Part shown: piece after piece, positions 1 to 7,674 of the stretch
Layout of the letters: the number at the start of each line of letters is the position of its first letter
Position numbering within the stretch: the stretch's first letter is position 1
Source of the DNA: Streptomyces sp. NBC_01264
Lineage (GTDB): Bacteria; Actinomycetota; Actinomycetes; Streptomycetales; Streptomycetaceae
Length of the DNA stretch: 64,000 bases
NCBI RefSeq assembly: GCF_026340675.1
Contig: NZ_JAPEOX010000001.1
Coordinates: 4,278,001-4,342,000, forward strand
Reading direction: 5' to 3'
Position numbers and translations under genes: made by a program
The notes under the pieces: generated by a model
What the model saw: only the letters and a program-made list of their open reading frames with translations
What the model was told of the DNA's origin: nothing
Databases searched by the model: none

Positions 1-321
1 GCCTTCGTCCCCGTCTCCGAGAGCGCCGGGTACGCCGTGGAGGTGCGCACCCGCGCCGGGAACGACGAGGCCGTCTGCAAGCCCGGCGTCCTCATCTACA
101 AGGTGGACTCCGACGTCGACACCGGCCGCGGGCCCGTCACCGTCTCCGACAGCTCCGGCGCGAGCGGCGGCTGCACCCGGCGCTCCAACGTGCACGCGGA
201 GCTCTCGGACGCACCGTTCCGCCCGGGCGAGACCTTCACCGACGAGAAGTCCGGCATCAGCGTCTCGGTCGTGGGCGAGCTGCGCAACGGCAGCTACCAG
301 GTCCGGGTCACCCGACCTTGA
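1..321 (+). CDS. C-terminal end of a secreted M6-like metalloprotease (partial)
   Basis: Frame 1 is open from the window edge to the TGA at 319-321, so the start lies upstream. The visible 106 residues contain the stretch VLIYKVDSDVDTGRGP and later LSDAPFRPGETFTDEKSGI. From memory this layout is typical of the C-terminal end of actinobacterial M6 (immune inhibitor A-like) secreted proteases, where a LIYKVD strand closes the catalytic domain before a small beta domain. Two cysteines in the visible part fit an exported protein. The zinc-binding HExxH lies outside the window, so the peptidase call rests on this tail alone. The following 245 bp carry only short GGCCGTACGGGCA-type repeats. Confidence 0.6.
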   Translation, partial: AFVPVSESAGYAVEVRTRAGNDEAVCKPGVLIYKVDSDVDTGRGPVTVSDSSGASGGCTRRSNVHAELSDAPFRPGETFTDEKSGISVSVVGELRNGSYQVRVTRP

Positions 322-566
322 GCTCCGCAGGTGGAACGGGGCGGGGCGGGCACGGCCGTACGGGCACGGCCGTACGGGCAGGCGCCCCGGCCCCGGCCCC
401 GAACCGGCCCGGGCCCGAACCCGGGCCGGACGGCCGGAACGGGCCGAGCGGCCGAAGCAAGTGCTGACGGTCGGCCCGCCATGTTCCGACCTACGGCCCC
501 CCGCCGGGCCGGACCCGTACCCGCATGGTTGGGAACTAGCCGTGTAACGCCGAGTTAAGGAAACCC

Positions 567-1487
567 GTGAAGGCCTTCGCGCTGCGCCGTACCGGCGAGC
601 CGCCCGCCGTGCTGGAACGACCCGTCCCCCACCCCGGGGCGGGCCAGGTCCTCGTACGCACCACGGCAGCGCTCATCTGCGCCTGGGACGGGCACACCGC
701 CGCCGGGGCCCCCACCGGGCTCGGGCACGAGGCCGTCGGCGTCGTCGAGGACGTCGGCCCCGGGGTCTGCCCCTCCTACGTCGGCCGGCGCGTCGGCGTC
801 GAGGGCCACGGGCGGCTCGCCGAGTTCTTCCGCGCCCCCGCGGCCGGGGCCGGGCTGGTCGCACTCCCCGACACCATCTCCGACCACCAGGCCCTCTACG
901 CGGCGGGCGCGCTCCCGACCGGCTTCGCCGCCGCCGAGGAGTCCGGGCCGCCCCCGGGCGGGAGCGTCGTCGTATTCGGCCAGGGCGCCGTCGGGCTCAG
1001 CGCGACCATCGCGGCCGGCCGGCTGCGCGGGGCCCGGGTCATCGCCGTGGAGCCGGAGATGAAGCGCCAGCGCCTCGCCCTGCGGTTCGGGGCCGACGTG
1101 GTGATCGACCCGGCCTACGAGGACACCGCCGAGCGGATCCTGGAACTGACCGGCGGCGCCGGCGCCGACCGCGCGATCATGGCGACGGCCGCGCCCGCCG
1201 CCGCGAGGGCCGCCCGCGAAGGGCTCTCGGGGAGCGGGAAGATCACGTACGCCCGCTGCCGGCCGCCGCAGAGCAGCGGGGCGCGGCTCGCGAGGGCGCT
1301 GCACCTGATCGGGGACGGGCTGGTGGACCCGACGGTGATCACCACGCACGAGTTCCCGTTCGACCGTGTCGGGGAGGCCTTCGGGCGGCTCGCCGCCAAG
1401 GAGCCCGGCATGATCAAGCCGGTCATCCTTTTTCCCCGACCGCACGCCTCCTCCCCCGCCGGCGACCACAAGGAGATCCGCCCGTGA
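567..1487 (+). CDS. Zinc-type alcohol dehydrogenase-like (MDR) oxidoreductase
   Basis: 306 residues from a GTG start with AAGGA 8 bases upstream. The N-terminal GroES-like domain keeps GHEAVGVVEDVG (about residues 53-64), and a Rossmann domain begins near 132 with VVVFGQGAVGLSATIAAG, followed by an acidic residue after beta-2 (VEPE). Family members are usually 330-350 residues. This one is short and lacks the four-cysteine structural zinc lobe, so its catalytic metal set is uncertain. It overlaps the next gene by 4 bp (GTGA), so the two are translationally coupled. Pairing with RidA suggests handling of a reactive small-molecule intermediate, but the substrate cannot be read from sequence. 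Confidence 0.75.
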   Translation: MKAFALRRTGEPPAVLERPVPHPGAGQVLVRTTAALICAWDGHTAAGAPTGLGHEAVGVVEDVGPGVCPSYVGRRVGVEGHGRLAEFFRAPAAGAGLVALPDTISDHQALYAAGALPTGFAAAEESGPPPGGSVVVFGQGAVGLSATIAAGRLRGARVIAVEPEMKRQRLALRFGADVVIDPAYEDTAERILELTGGAGADRAIMATAAPAAARAAREGLSGSGKITYARCRPPQSSGARLARALHLIGDGLVDPTVITTHEFPFDRVGEAFGRLAAKEPGMIKPVILFPRPHASSPAGDHKEIRP

Positions 1488-1963
1488 CCAGCACCCCCGA
1501 AGAGCGCCTCGCCGCCGCCGGACTGAAGCTCCCGCCGACGCCCTCGCCGGTCGCCGTCTACGTCCCCGCCGTACAGAGCGGGCACTACGTGTACTCCTCC
1601 GGCCAGCTCCCGATGGTCGACGGCGCGCTCCCCCTCACCGGGAAGGTCGGCGCCGAGGTCACCCCGGAGCAGGCCAAGGAACTGGCGCAGCAGTGCGCGC
1701 TGAACGCACTGGCCGCCATCATCTCCGTCGCCGGGGACCTGTCCGCCGTCAAGCGCGTGGTCAAGGTGGTCGGCTTCGTGGCCAGCGACCCGCACTTCAC
1801 GGGACAGCCCGGCGTGCTCAACGGCGCGAGCGAGCTGCTGGGCACCGCCTTCGGTGACGCGGGCATCCACGCCCGCAGCGCGGTCGGGGTGAGCGTGCTG
1901 CCGCTGGACTCCCCCGTCGAGGTGGAGATCCTCGTCGAACTGCACGCTCCGATGGGCCTCTAG
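1484..1963 (+). CDS. RidA family (YjgF/YER057c/UK114) protein
   Basis: 159 residues, GTG start overlapping the stop of the dehydrogenase gene. Family features seen are YVYSSGQLPMVDG near residue 33, LAAIISVAGDLSAVKRVVKVVGFV in the middle, and an HARSAVGVSVLPLDSPVEVEI C-terminal strand. The usual RidA arginine that binds the imine carboxylate sits in a GxxxHARSAVGV context here. RidA proteins hydrolyse enamine/imine intermediates released by PLP enzymes, but this longer subgroup (about 150-160 aa) may have another substrate. It is co-transcribed with the oxidoreductase. Confidence 0.85.
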   Translation: MTSTPEERLAAAGLKLPPTPSPVAVYVPAVQSGHYVYSSGQLPMVDGALPLTGKVGAEVTPEQAKELAQQCALNALAAIISVAGDLSAVKRVVKVVGFVASDPHFTGQPGVLNGASELLGTAFGDAGIHARSAVGVSVLPLDSPVEVEILVELHAPMGL

Positions 1964-2147
1964 GGCTTCGCTTCCGTCGGGGCCGATCGGCGCCAGCTGG
2001 GAGAGCCGACAGTCACCGATCCCACGAACCGGTGCGCTCGGACTCACCCCGATTTCCGTCGAATTACCCCAACGTAAAGGCCTGACCTGCGATGCAGCGG
2101 GAAATCCTCGCAATCGTGAACCCTGTGGAACATGGCAAAGTGGGGCC

Positions 2148-3926
2148 ATGAGGCTGCGTGATCTGCTGTCGTCCGATGAGACCCAGGCGCCTGCGGACCC
2201 GCGTCCGCTGCGCCTGCTGCGCCTGCCCGGCGGCGAGCGGGACCTCGACCGGCCCGTCCTCGGAACGGTGACCATCGACCTGCCCGACCCCGGGCGCTTC
2301 GTGTCCCCGGGGGACCTGGTGCTGTCCGGCCTGGCCTGGCACGGCCGGAGCGCGGGGGCGGACGCCGGTGCGGGTACGGATGCGGGGGCCGGCCGGTCCG
2401 ACGCGTTCGTCCGCGTGCTCGTGGAGGCGGGCGCCGTGGCGCTGGGCGCGGGAGAGGCGCAGTTCGGGTTCGTCCCGGACGATCTGGTGGAGGCCTGCGC
2501 CCGGTACGGGCTGCCGCTGCTCGCGGTGGGCGTGGAGGTTCCGTTCACCTCGGTCACCGAGTACGTGGCACGCGGCCGGACCGAGGAGCGGATCGGCGGC
2601 CTCGCCGCGCTCGTGGACCGGCACCGGCGCTTCAGCACCCGGCAGCAGGCCGGGGCGGGGTCCGAAGCCCTCCTCGAACTGCTGCTGGCCGAGCTGGACC
2701 TGCGCGCGCACATCCTCTCCCCGACCGGCCGGCAGATCGCGGGCGCCCGGCCGCCGCTGCCGGAGAAGACGGCCTCGGCGCTGGCCGGGCGGTTCCTGGC
2801 CGCCGAACGGGAGGGCGAGCGGGCACCGCACCGTACGGTCGCGCGCGGGACGGCCTTCTCCCTGTTCCCGGTCCGCTCCGGGACCGGGGAAGGGGACTCC
2901 GCTCCCCGTGCGGCGCTGACCGACTGGCTGATCGCCGTCGAGGCCGACTGCACCGACTGGAACGACGAACGCGTCGACCTGCTGCACCAGCTCGCGCGGC
3001 TGGTCACGGTGGAGCGCGGCGGCCGCGACACCGACCGCACCATGCGGCGGCGCGCCGCCGAACGGCTGCTCGCGCTGGTCGGCTCGGCCTCCGCCGGGGA
3101 GGGCCGGCAGTCGCCCTTCGAGGAAGAGGAGGCGGCGGCCCGGCTCACGGCGGGGGCCGCCGGGGCCACCGGGGCCGCGGGAGCCACCGGTCGGGAAGGC
3201 CCGCTGCGCTGGCAGGCCGTATCGGCCCAGCTGGAGACCAAAGGGCAGCACGGGTCGCCCGTAGCGGCGTCCGTACGCGGGCTGCTGGAGGAGGTCCTGC
3301 TGCATCCGCGCTGCCTGGGGCCGGACGCCGGTCTGCGGATGGCCGTGACGACCGCGGACGGGGCCGGATCCGGGTCCAGGTCCGGGGACGGGGTCGAGGC
3401 CGTGGCGTTCGTACTCGTCAGGGAGGACGCCCGCCTGACCCCCGATGCGGTCGAACGGGTCACCGGCGGCTCGCTCGCGCGCGGGCTGCGGGCCGGGCAG
3501 CGGCTGGCCTTCGGCGTCAGCGACCCGGTGGGCGGGGCCGCGGAGCTGCGGCACGCGCTCGCGCAGGCCCGTAACGCCCGTCAGGTCGCGGCTCCTTCAC
3601 AGCCGGTGGCCGCCTGCGGGCCGGACGACCTCGCCGCGCACGTCATGTCGCTGCTGCCGCTGATCCCGGCCGAGGTCCGGCGGGAGTTCAGCCGCCGGCT
3701 GCTGGCCCCGTTGACGGACTACGACCGGCGCTACGGCTCGGACCTGGTGCCCACCTTGCGGTCCTTCCTCGAACACGACGGCTCCTGGGCGCGCTGCGGT
3801 GAGGCGCTGCACCTGCACGTGAACTCGCTGCGCTACCGGATCAGCCGCATCGAGGCGCTGACGGGGCGCAACCTGAGCCGGCTCGAGGACAAGATGGACT
3901 TCGCGGCGGCCCTGCGGATGGGCTGA
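2148..3926 (+). CDS. PucR family transcriptional regulator
   Basis: 592 residues. The N-terminal part (about 1-150) matches the PucR purine-catabolism domain: RLRDLLSSDE, then a region with GDLVLSGLAWH. The C-terminal end carries the PucR helix-turn-helix: LVPTLRSFLEHDGSWARCGEALHLHVNSLRYRISRIEALTGRNL. Between them is a GAF/GGDEF-like linker with low-complexity Ala/Gly stretches near residues 340-355. PucR proteins regulate nitrogen or nucleobase metabolism genes, often divergent or adjacent ones. No obvious catabolic operon touches this gene. It is monocistronic, with 184 bp upstream and 67 bp downstream. Confidence 0.85.
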   Translation: MRLRDLLSSDETQAPADPRPLRLLRLPGGERDLDRPVLGTVTIDLPDPGRFVSPGDLVLSGLAWHGRSAGADAGAGTDAGAGRSDAFVRVLVEAGAVALGAGEAQFGFVPDDLVEACARYGLPLLAVGVEVPFTSVTEYVARGRTEERIGGLAALVDRHRRFSTRQQAGAGSEALLELLLAELDLRAHILSPTGRQIAGARPPLPEKTASALAGRFLAAEREGERAPHRTVARGTAFSLFPVRSGTGEGDSAPRAALTDWLIAVEADCTDWNDERVDLLHQLARLVTVERGGRDTDRTMRRRAAERLLALVGSASAGEGRQSPFEEEEAAARLTAGAAGATGAAGATGREGPLRWQAVSAQLETKGQHGSPVAASVRGLLEEVLLHPRCLGPDAGLRMAVTTADGAGSGSRSGDGVEAVAFVLVREDARLTPDAVERVTGGSLARGLRAGQRLAFGVSDPVGGAAELRHALAQARNARQVAAPSQPVAACGPDDLAAHVMSLLPLIPAEVRREFSRRLLAPLTDYDRRYGSDLVPTLRSFLEHDGSWARCGEALHLHVNSLRYRISRIEALTGRNLSRLEDKMDFAAALRMG

Positions 3927-3993
3927 TCCCCGCCCGGGTTAGCCTCTCGGTCCGTACGAAGATCATCGGCACGGCACCGAGGGGGATCCCCGT

Positions 3994-4722
3994 ATGACCC
4001 GCCACATCGAGTTCGAGCGACTGCACAACTTCCGTGACCTGGGGGGCTATCGCACGGCGGACGGCTCCGCCGTCGCCTGGGGAGCCCTCTACCGGGCGGA
4101 CTCGCTCGGCAAGCTCGCGGGCGCCGACTGGGACCGGTTCCTGGACCTCGGCGTGCGTACGGTCATCGACCTGCGCTACCCCCGGGAGATCGAGGCGAAG
4201 GGACGGATTCCGGAGCCCGAGCGGTTCACGTACGCCAACCACAGCATCGAGCACCGGCCGTACGACCAGGCCGAGATCGACCCGGACACCGACCCCTGGC
4301 GGTTCCTCGCCGACCGGTTCGCCGAGGTCGCCGAGGACGGGGTGGCGGAGATCCGCGCCGCGATCGAGCTGCTCGCCGAGGGCCCGGGCCCGGCGGTCTT
4401 CCACTGCACCTCGGGCAAGGACCGCACCGGCCTGATCGCCGCGCTCGTCCTGGCCCTGCTCGGTGTGGACGAGGAGCAGATCCTCGCGGACTTCGCCCTG
4501 ACCGAGCTGGCGACCGCCCGGCTGACGGCCGACTGGCACACCGCCAACCCGGGCCGCACGATGCGCTGGCCCTCGTACGGCCGGGCGCCCGCCGAGGTCC
4601 TGCGCCTGACCCTGACCGATCTCGCCACCCGCTACGGCTCGGTCGACTCCTACCTGACGGACGAGGTCGGCATCACCCCGGCCACGACGGCACGGCTGCG
4701 GGACCGCTTCCTGGCGCGGTGA
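3994..4722 (+). CDS. Tyrosine-protein phosphatase (DSP/Y_phosphatase3 family)
   Basis: 242 residues. It begins with FERLHNFRDLGGYRTADG, the classic N-terminal signature of this family. The active-site loop is FHCTSGKDRTG at about residues 135-145 (CX5R with Cys and Arg intact). A general acid candidate lies upstream in the WRFLADRF segment. Enzymes of this group hydrolyse phosphotyrosine or phosphoinositides. No partner kinase is adjacent, so its physiological substrate is unknown. Confidence 0.88.
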   Translation: MTRHIEFERLHNFRDLGGYRTADGSAVAWGALYRADSLGKLAGADWDRFLDLGVRTVIDLRYPREIEAKGRIPEPERFTYANHSIEHRPYDQAEIDPDTDPWRFLADRFAEVAEDGVAEIRAAIELLAEGPGPAVFHCTSGKDRTGLIAALVLALLGVDEEQILADFALTELATARLTADWHTANPGRTMRWPSYGRAPAEVLRLTLTDLATRYGSVDSYLTDEVGITPATTARLRDRFLAR

Positions 4723-4779
4723 GGCCTTGTTGACGCGGTGGGGCCTTGTGACGTGGTGAGCTCGTGTGACGCGGTGGCC

Positions 4780-5202
4780 TCAGGCCTCCTGCGTCCGCGC
4801 GTCGATCTCCGCGATCAGGCCCTCGATGAGGCCCTTGATCTCGTCCCGGATGGGGCGTACGGCCTCGACGCCCTGACCGGCCGGGTCGTCCAACTGCCAG
4901 TCCAGGTAGGTCTTTCCGGGGAAGTAGGGGCAGGCGTCCCCGCAGCCCATCGTGATGATGTAGTCGGACGCCTGCGCGGCCTCGGGGGTGAGGACCTTCG
5001 GCTTCTGGCCGGAGATGTCGATGCCCAGCTCGGCCATGGCGGCGACCGCGGAGGGATTGATCCGCTCCCCGGGTACGGAACCGGCGGAGCGGACCTCCAC
5101 GCGGTCGCCCGCGAGGTGCCGCAGGAAGCCGGCGGCCATCTGCGACCGGCCCGCGTTGTGGACGCAGACGAACAGCACGGAGGCGAGCGGGGTGGCGGAC
5201 AT
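4780..5202 (-). CDS. arsC: Thioredoxin-type arsenate reductase / low-molecular-weight phosphatase
   Basis: 140 residues from the ATG at 5202, chosen because AGGGAAG precedes it by 6 bases. A longer reading frame begins inside the divergent promoter. The P-loop is FVCVHNAGRSQMA (CX5R-type: C-V-H-N-A-G-R), followed by SAGSVPGERINPSAVAAM. The redox cysteine appears in TMGCGDACPYFPG, with a WQLDDPAGQ motif after it. These features fit the thioredoxin/mycothiol-linked ArsC family that reduces arsenate to arsenite. It is divergent from arsR and the ACR3 exporter with a 53-bp gap, so one operator can control both directions. Confidence 0.9.
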   Translation of the reverse strand: MSATPLASVLFVCVHNAGRSQMAAGFLRHLAGDRVEVRSAGSVPGERINPSAVAAMAELGIDISGQKPKVLTPEAAQASDYIITMGCGDACPYFPGKTYLDWQLDDPAGQGVEAVRPIRDEIKGLIEGLIAEIDARTQEA

Positions 5203-5248
5203 CGGTTCTTCCCTCGTGGTGGTGCCGGTGGCGAACGGTGTGAAAGTA

Positions 5249-5262
5249 TCAGCACATGCTGA
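5249..5262. promoter_or_regulatory. Inverted repeat over the arsR start codon (candidate ArsR operator)
   Basis: TCAGCA and TGCTGA form 6-bp arms around a 2-nt centre, and the arsR ATG (5256) sits inside. The only space between arsC and arsR is 53 bp. A site here could block both promoters, and arsR may be translated from a short-leader or leaderless transcript. Confidence 0.5.
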
Positions 5263-5567
5263 CATCAGCCACCACTGACTTGTTGCGGGTGATCACCGAC
5301 CCGGTCAGGTTCCGGATCGTGACGCTGCTCGCCCACGAGACCCTCTGCACCACCCACCTCGTGGAGGAGACCGGCGCCCGGCAGACGAACCTCTCGAACC
5401 ACCTGAAGGTGCTGCGCGAGGCCGGCGTCGTCGAGACCGAGCCCTGCGGCCGGTTCATGTACTACAAGCTGAAGCCCGAGGTCATCGAGGCCCTCGCGGA
5501 ATCCTTCGGCGAGCTGGCCGCCACCGCTCGAGCCACCCACGGGTCGAACCGAAAGCGGGCCTGCTGA
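5256..5567 (+). CDS. arsR: ArsR/SmtB family arsenic-responsive repressor
   Basis: 103 residues. The winged-helix signature is clear: TDPVRFRIVTLLAHETLCTTHLVEETGARQTNLSNHLKVLREAGVVETEPCGRFMYYKLKPE. Cysteines lie at about residues 32, 67 and 103, so a three-cysteine As(III) site is possible, although the classic ELCVCDL pair is absent (ETLCTTHL instead). It overlaps the ACR3 gene by one base (TGATG) and is divergent from arsC. This is the usual arrangement for autoregulated arsenical resistance. Confidence 0.9.
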   Translation: MLTSATTDLLRVITDPVRFRIVTLLAHETLCTTHLVEETGARQTNLSNHLKVLREAGVVETEPCGRFMYYKLKPEVIEALAESFGELAATARATHGSNRKRAC

Positions 5568-6643
5568 TGACCACGGACGCGCCCGTCCGCGGGGGCGGCC
5601 CGATCGTCGCCAAGCTATCCACCCTGGACCGCTTCCTCGCGGTCTGGATCCTGCTGGCCATGGCCCTCGGTCTCGGCCTCGGCCGGCTGGTCCCCGGCCT
5701 GAACGACGCGCTCGCGAAGGTCGAGATCGGCGGCATCTCGCTCCCCATCGCGGTCGGCCTGCTGGTCATGATGTACCCGGTGCTCGCCAAGGTCCGCTAC
5801 GACAAGCTCGACTCCGTCACCGGCGACCGCAAGCTGATGGTGTCCTCGCTCGCCGTCAACTGGCTGGTCGGCCCCGCCGTGATGTTCGCGCTTGCCTGGA
5901 TCTTCCTGGCCGACCTGCCCGAGTACCGCACCGGCCTGATCATCGTCGGGCTGGCCCGCTGCATCGCCATGGTCGTCATCTGGAACGACCTCGCCTGCGG
6001 CGACCGGGAGGCCGCCGCCGTCCTGGTCGCCCTGAACTCGGTGTTCCAGGTCCTCGCGTTCGGCCTCCTCGGCTGGTTCTACCTCGACCTGCTGCCCGGG
6101 TGGCTGGGCCTCGGCGAGGGCGAGCGCCTCGACATCTCCATGGGGAAGATCGCGCTCAACGTCGTCTTCTTCCTCGGCGTCCCGCTGCTCGCCGGGTTCC
6201 TCACGCGCCGGATCGGGGAGCGGAGGCTCGGCCGTGACGCGTACGAGTCGAGGTTCCTGCCGAGGATCGGCCCCTGGGCCCTGTACGGCCTGCTGTTCAC
6301 GATCGTCATCCTCTTCGCCCTCCAGGGCAGGACCATCACCTCGCAGCCCGTGGACGTGGTCCGCATCGCGCTCCCGCTCCTCGTGTACTTCGCGGTGATG
6401 TGGTGCGGCACCTTCGCCCTCGGCAAGGCCATCGGCCTCCCCTACGACCGCACCGCGACGCTCGCCTTCACGGCGGCGGGCAACAACTTCGAGCTGGCCA
6501 TCGCGGTCGCCATTGCCACTTTCGGCGTCACCAGCGGTCAGGCGCTGTCCGGGGTGGTCGGGCCGCTGATCGAGGTCCCGGTGCTGATCGGGCTGGTCTA
6601 CGTATCGCTGGCGTGGCGCGGGAGGTTCGGGTCGGCGGGGTGA
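5567..6643 (+). CDS. acr3: ACR3-type arsenite efflux transporter
   Basis: 358 residues with about ten hydrophobic segments. Family landmarks are LPIAVGLLVMMYPVLAKVRYDKL near residue 60, GLARCIAMVVIWNDLACGD (the conserved cysteine used for As(III)) near residue 128, and FTAAGNNFELAIAVAIATFGV near residue 300. It exports arsenite across the cytoplasmic membrane after ArsC has reduced arsenate. The start is coupled to the arsR stop. It is often annotated arsB in streptomycetes, but the sequence is ACR3, not the E. coli ArsB type. Confidence 0.93.
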   Translation: MTTDAPVRGGGPIVAKLSTLDRFLAVWILLAMALGLGLGRLVPGLNDALAKVEIGGISLPIAVGLLVMMYPVLAKVRYDKLDSVTGDRKLMVSSLAVNWLVGPAVMFALAWIFLADLPEYRTGLIIVGLARCIAMVVIWNDLACGDREAAAVLVALNSVFQVLAFGLLGWFYLDLLPGWLGLGEGERLDISMGKIALNVVFFLGVPLLAGFLTRRIGERRLGRDAYESRFLPRIGPWALYGLLFTIVILFALQGRTITSQPVDVVRIALPLLVYFAVMWCGTFALGKAIGLPYDRTATLAFTAAGNNFELAIAVAIATFGVTSGQALSGVVGPLIEVPVLIGLVYVSLAWRGRFGSAG

Positions 6644-6675
6644 CCGCGGGGGCGGCCGTAGCCGACTCCGCGGGC

Positions 6676-7170
6676 TCAGTCGATCCGCGGGCTGCGGCGC
6701 TCCAGCAGGACGACGTCGCGCCACACGCCGCGGTGTCGGCCGATGCGCACGCGGGTGCCGACGCCCCGGAAACCGGCCCGCTGGTGCAGGGCCAGGCTCG
6801 CGGTGTTCTCGGGGAAGATCCCGCACTGGATCGTCCAGATGCCCGCCGCCTCGGTCGAGGCGATCAGCACGTCCAGCAGGGCGCGGGCGACCCCGCGGCC
6901 CCGGGCGCCGGGGTGGACGTAGACGGAGTGCTCGACCACACCGGCGTAGGCGCTCCGGTCCGAGACCCTGGACGCGGCGACCCAGCCGAGCAGCTTCCCG
7001 TCCGGGCCCAGCGCGGCGAAGCGGTGCTCGGTCAGCCTCCCCGCGTCGAAGGTCTCCCAGGTGGGGGCCTCGGTCTCGAAGGTGGCGTTGCCCTCGTCGA
7101 TCCCCGCCCGGTAGATCGCCAGGGCCTCCTCCGCGTGCGCCGGGGTCAGCGGTTCGATACGCAGGCTCAT
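6676..7170 (-). CDS. GNAT acetyltransferase, phosphinothricin/arsinothricin (ArsN1)-like
   Basis: 164 residues from the ATG at 7170, which overlaps the upstream arsR stop by 4 bp (ATGA). It has the PAT/ArsN1 pattern: YRAGIDEGNATFETEAPTW at residues 20-38, VYVHPGARGRGVARALLD (acetyl-CoA P-loop) near 88, and IFPENTASLALHQRAGFRGVG near 120. Enzymes of this group acetylate phosphinothricin, methionine sulfoximine or, in ArsN1, the arsenical antibiotic arsinothricin. Coupling to an ArsR regulator and closeness to arsC/ACR3 favours the arsinothricin role, but the substrate is inferred from context. Confidence 0.75.
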   Translation of the reverse strand: MSLRIEPLTPAHAEEALAIYRAGIDEGNATFETEAPTWETFDAGRLTEHRFAALGPDGKLLGWVAASRVSDRSAYAGVVEHSVYVHPGARGRGVARALLDVLIASTEAAGIWTIQCGIFPENTASLALHQRAGFRGVGTRVRIGRHRGVWRDVVLLERRSPRID

Positions 7171-7532
7171 GCCGCGCCCGCCCGGGTCAGCAGGGCGCCC
7201 ATGGCGGCGAGGACGGCGGGCTCCACGCGGTAGTAGACCCAGGTGCCGCGGCGCTCGGAGGAGAGCAGGCCGGCGTCCTTGAGCTTCTTCAGGTGGTGGG
7301 AGACCGTCGGCTGGGAGACGCCCACGTCGGAGATGTCGCACACGCACGCCTCGCCGCCCTCGTGCGAGGCGACGGCGGAGAACAGCCGCAGGCGCACCGG
7401 GTCCCCCAGGGCCTTGAACATCACCGCGGTCCGCTCGGCCTCCTCGGCCGTCAGCGGGCGCTCCGACAGGGGCGGGCAGCAGGCCGCGACGGCCTCCGGC
7501 TCCAGCAGCGGCAGGGCCTGGGAAGGGGACAT
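7167..7532 (-). CDS. arsR: ArsR family repressor with CVC metal-site motif
   Basis: 121 residues. The DNA-recognition helix follows GGEACVCDISDVGVSQPTVSHHLKKLKDAGLLSSERRGTWVYYRV. The ACVCD pair in helix 3 matches the classic As(III)/Sb(III) site, and a CC pair occurs near residue 18. This second regulator is more like canonical ArsR than the one at 5256. It starts the acetyltransferase operon and is divergent from the flavoprotein gene, so it probably controls both through the 142-bp gap. Confidence 0.9.
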   Translation of the reverse strand: MSPSQALPLLEPEAVAACCPPLSERPLTAEEAERTAVMFKALGDPVRLRLFSAVASHEGGEACVCDISDVGVSQPTVSHHLKKLKDAGLLSSERRGTWVYYRVEPAVLAAMGALLTRAGAA

Positions 7533-7571
7533 GCGCCCATCGTCCCCGGAACTTAGAGGGATGTCTATGTT

Positions 7572-7633
7572 GACGAACGTCGATACAGGGTGTCAGCCTG
7601 AAGACATCAAGACATCGATGAACGTCGAAACAG
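7572..7633. promoter_or_regulatory. Two direct repeats in the arsR-flavoprotein intergenic region
   Basis: GACGAACGTCGATACAG at 7572-7588 and GATGAACGTCGAAACAG at 7617-7633 match at 15 of 17 positions, 45 bp apart. Between them is a CATC/GATG inverted repeat at 7606-7620. They lie exactly where an ArsR operator for both divergent genes would be expected. Confidence 0.5.
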
Positions 7634-7674
7634 CGACGTGGTCGACCGGAACCGTCCCGTCAGGGGAGTCCGTC

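Noticed and set aside
1115..3463. A 782-codon minus-strand frame
   Set aside because: It lies wholly opposite RidA and PucR genes with convincing motifs; its composition (Arg/Ser/Pro) is typical of a GC-rich shadow frame.
5567..6643. Naming the exporter arsB
   Set aside because: Sequence landmarks are of the ACR3 family, which is unrelated to E. coli ArsB.
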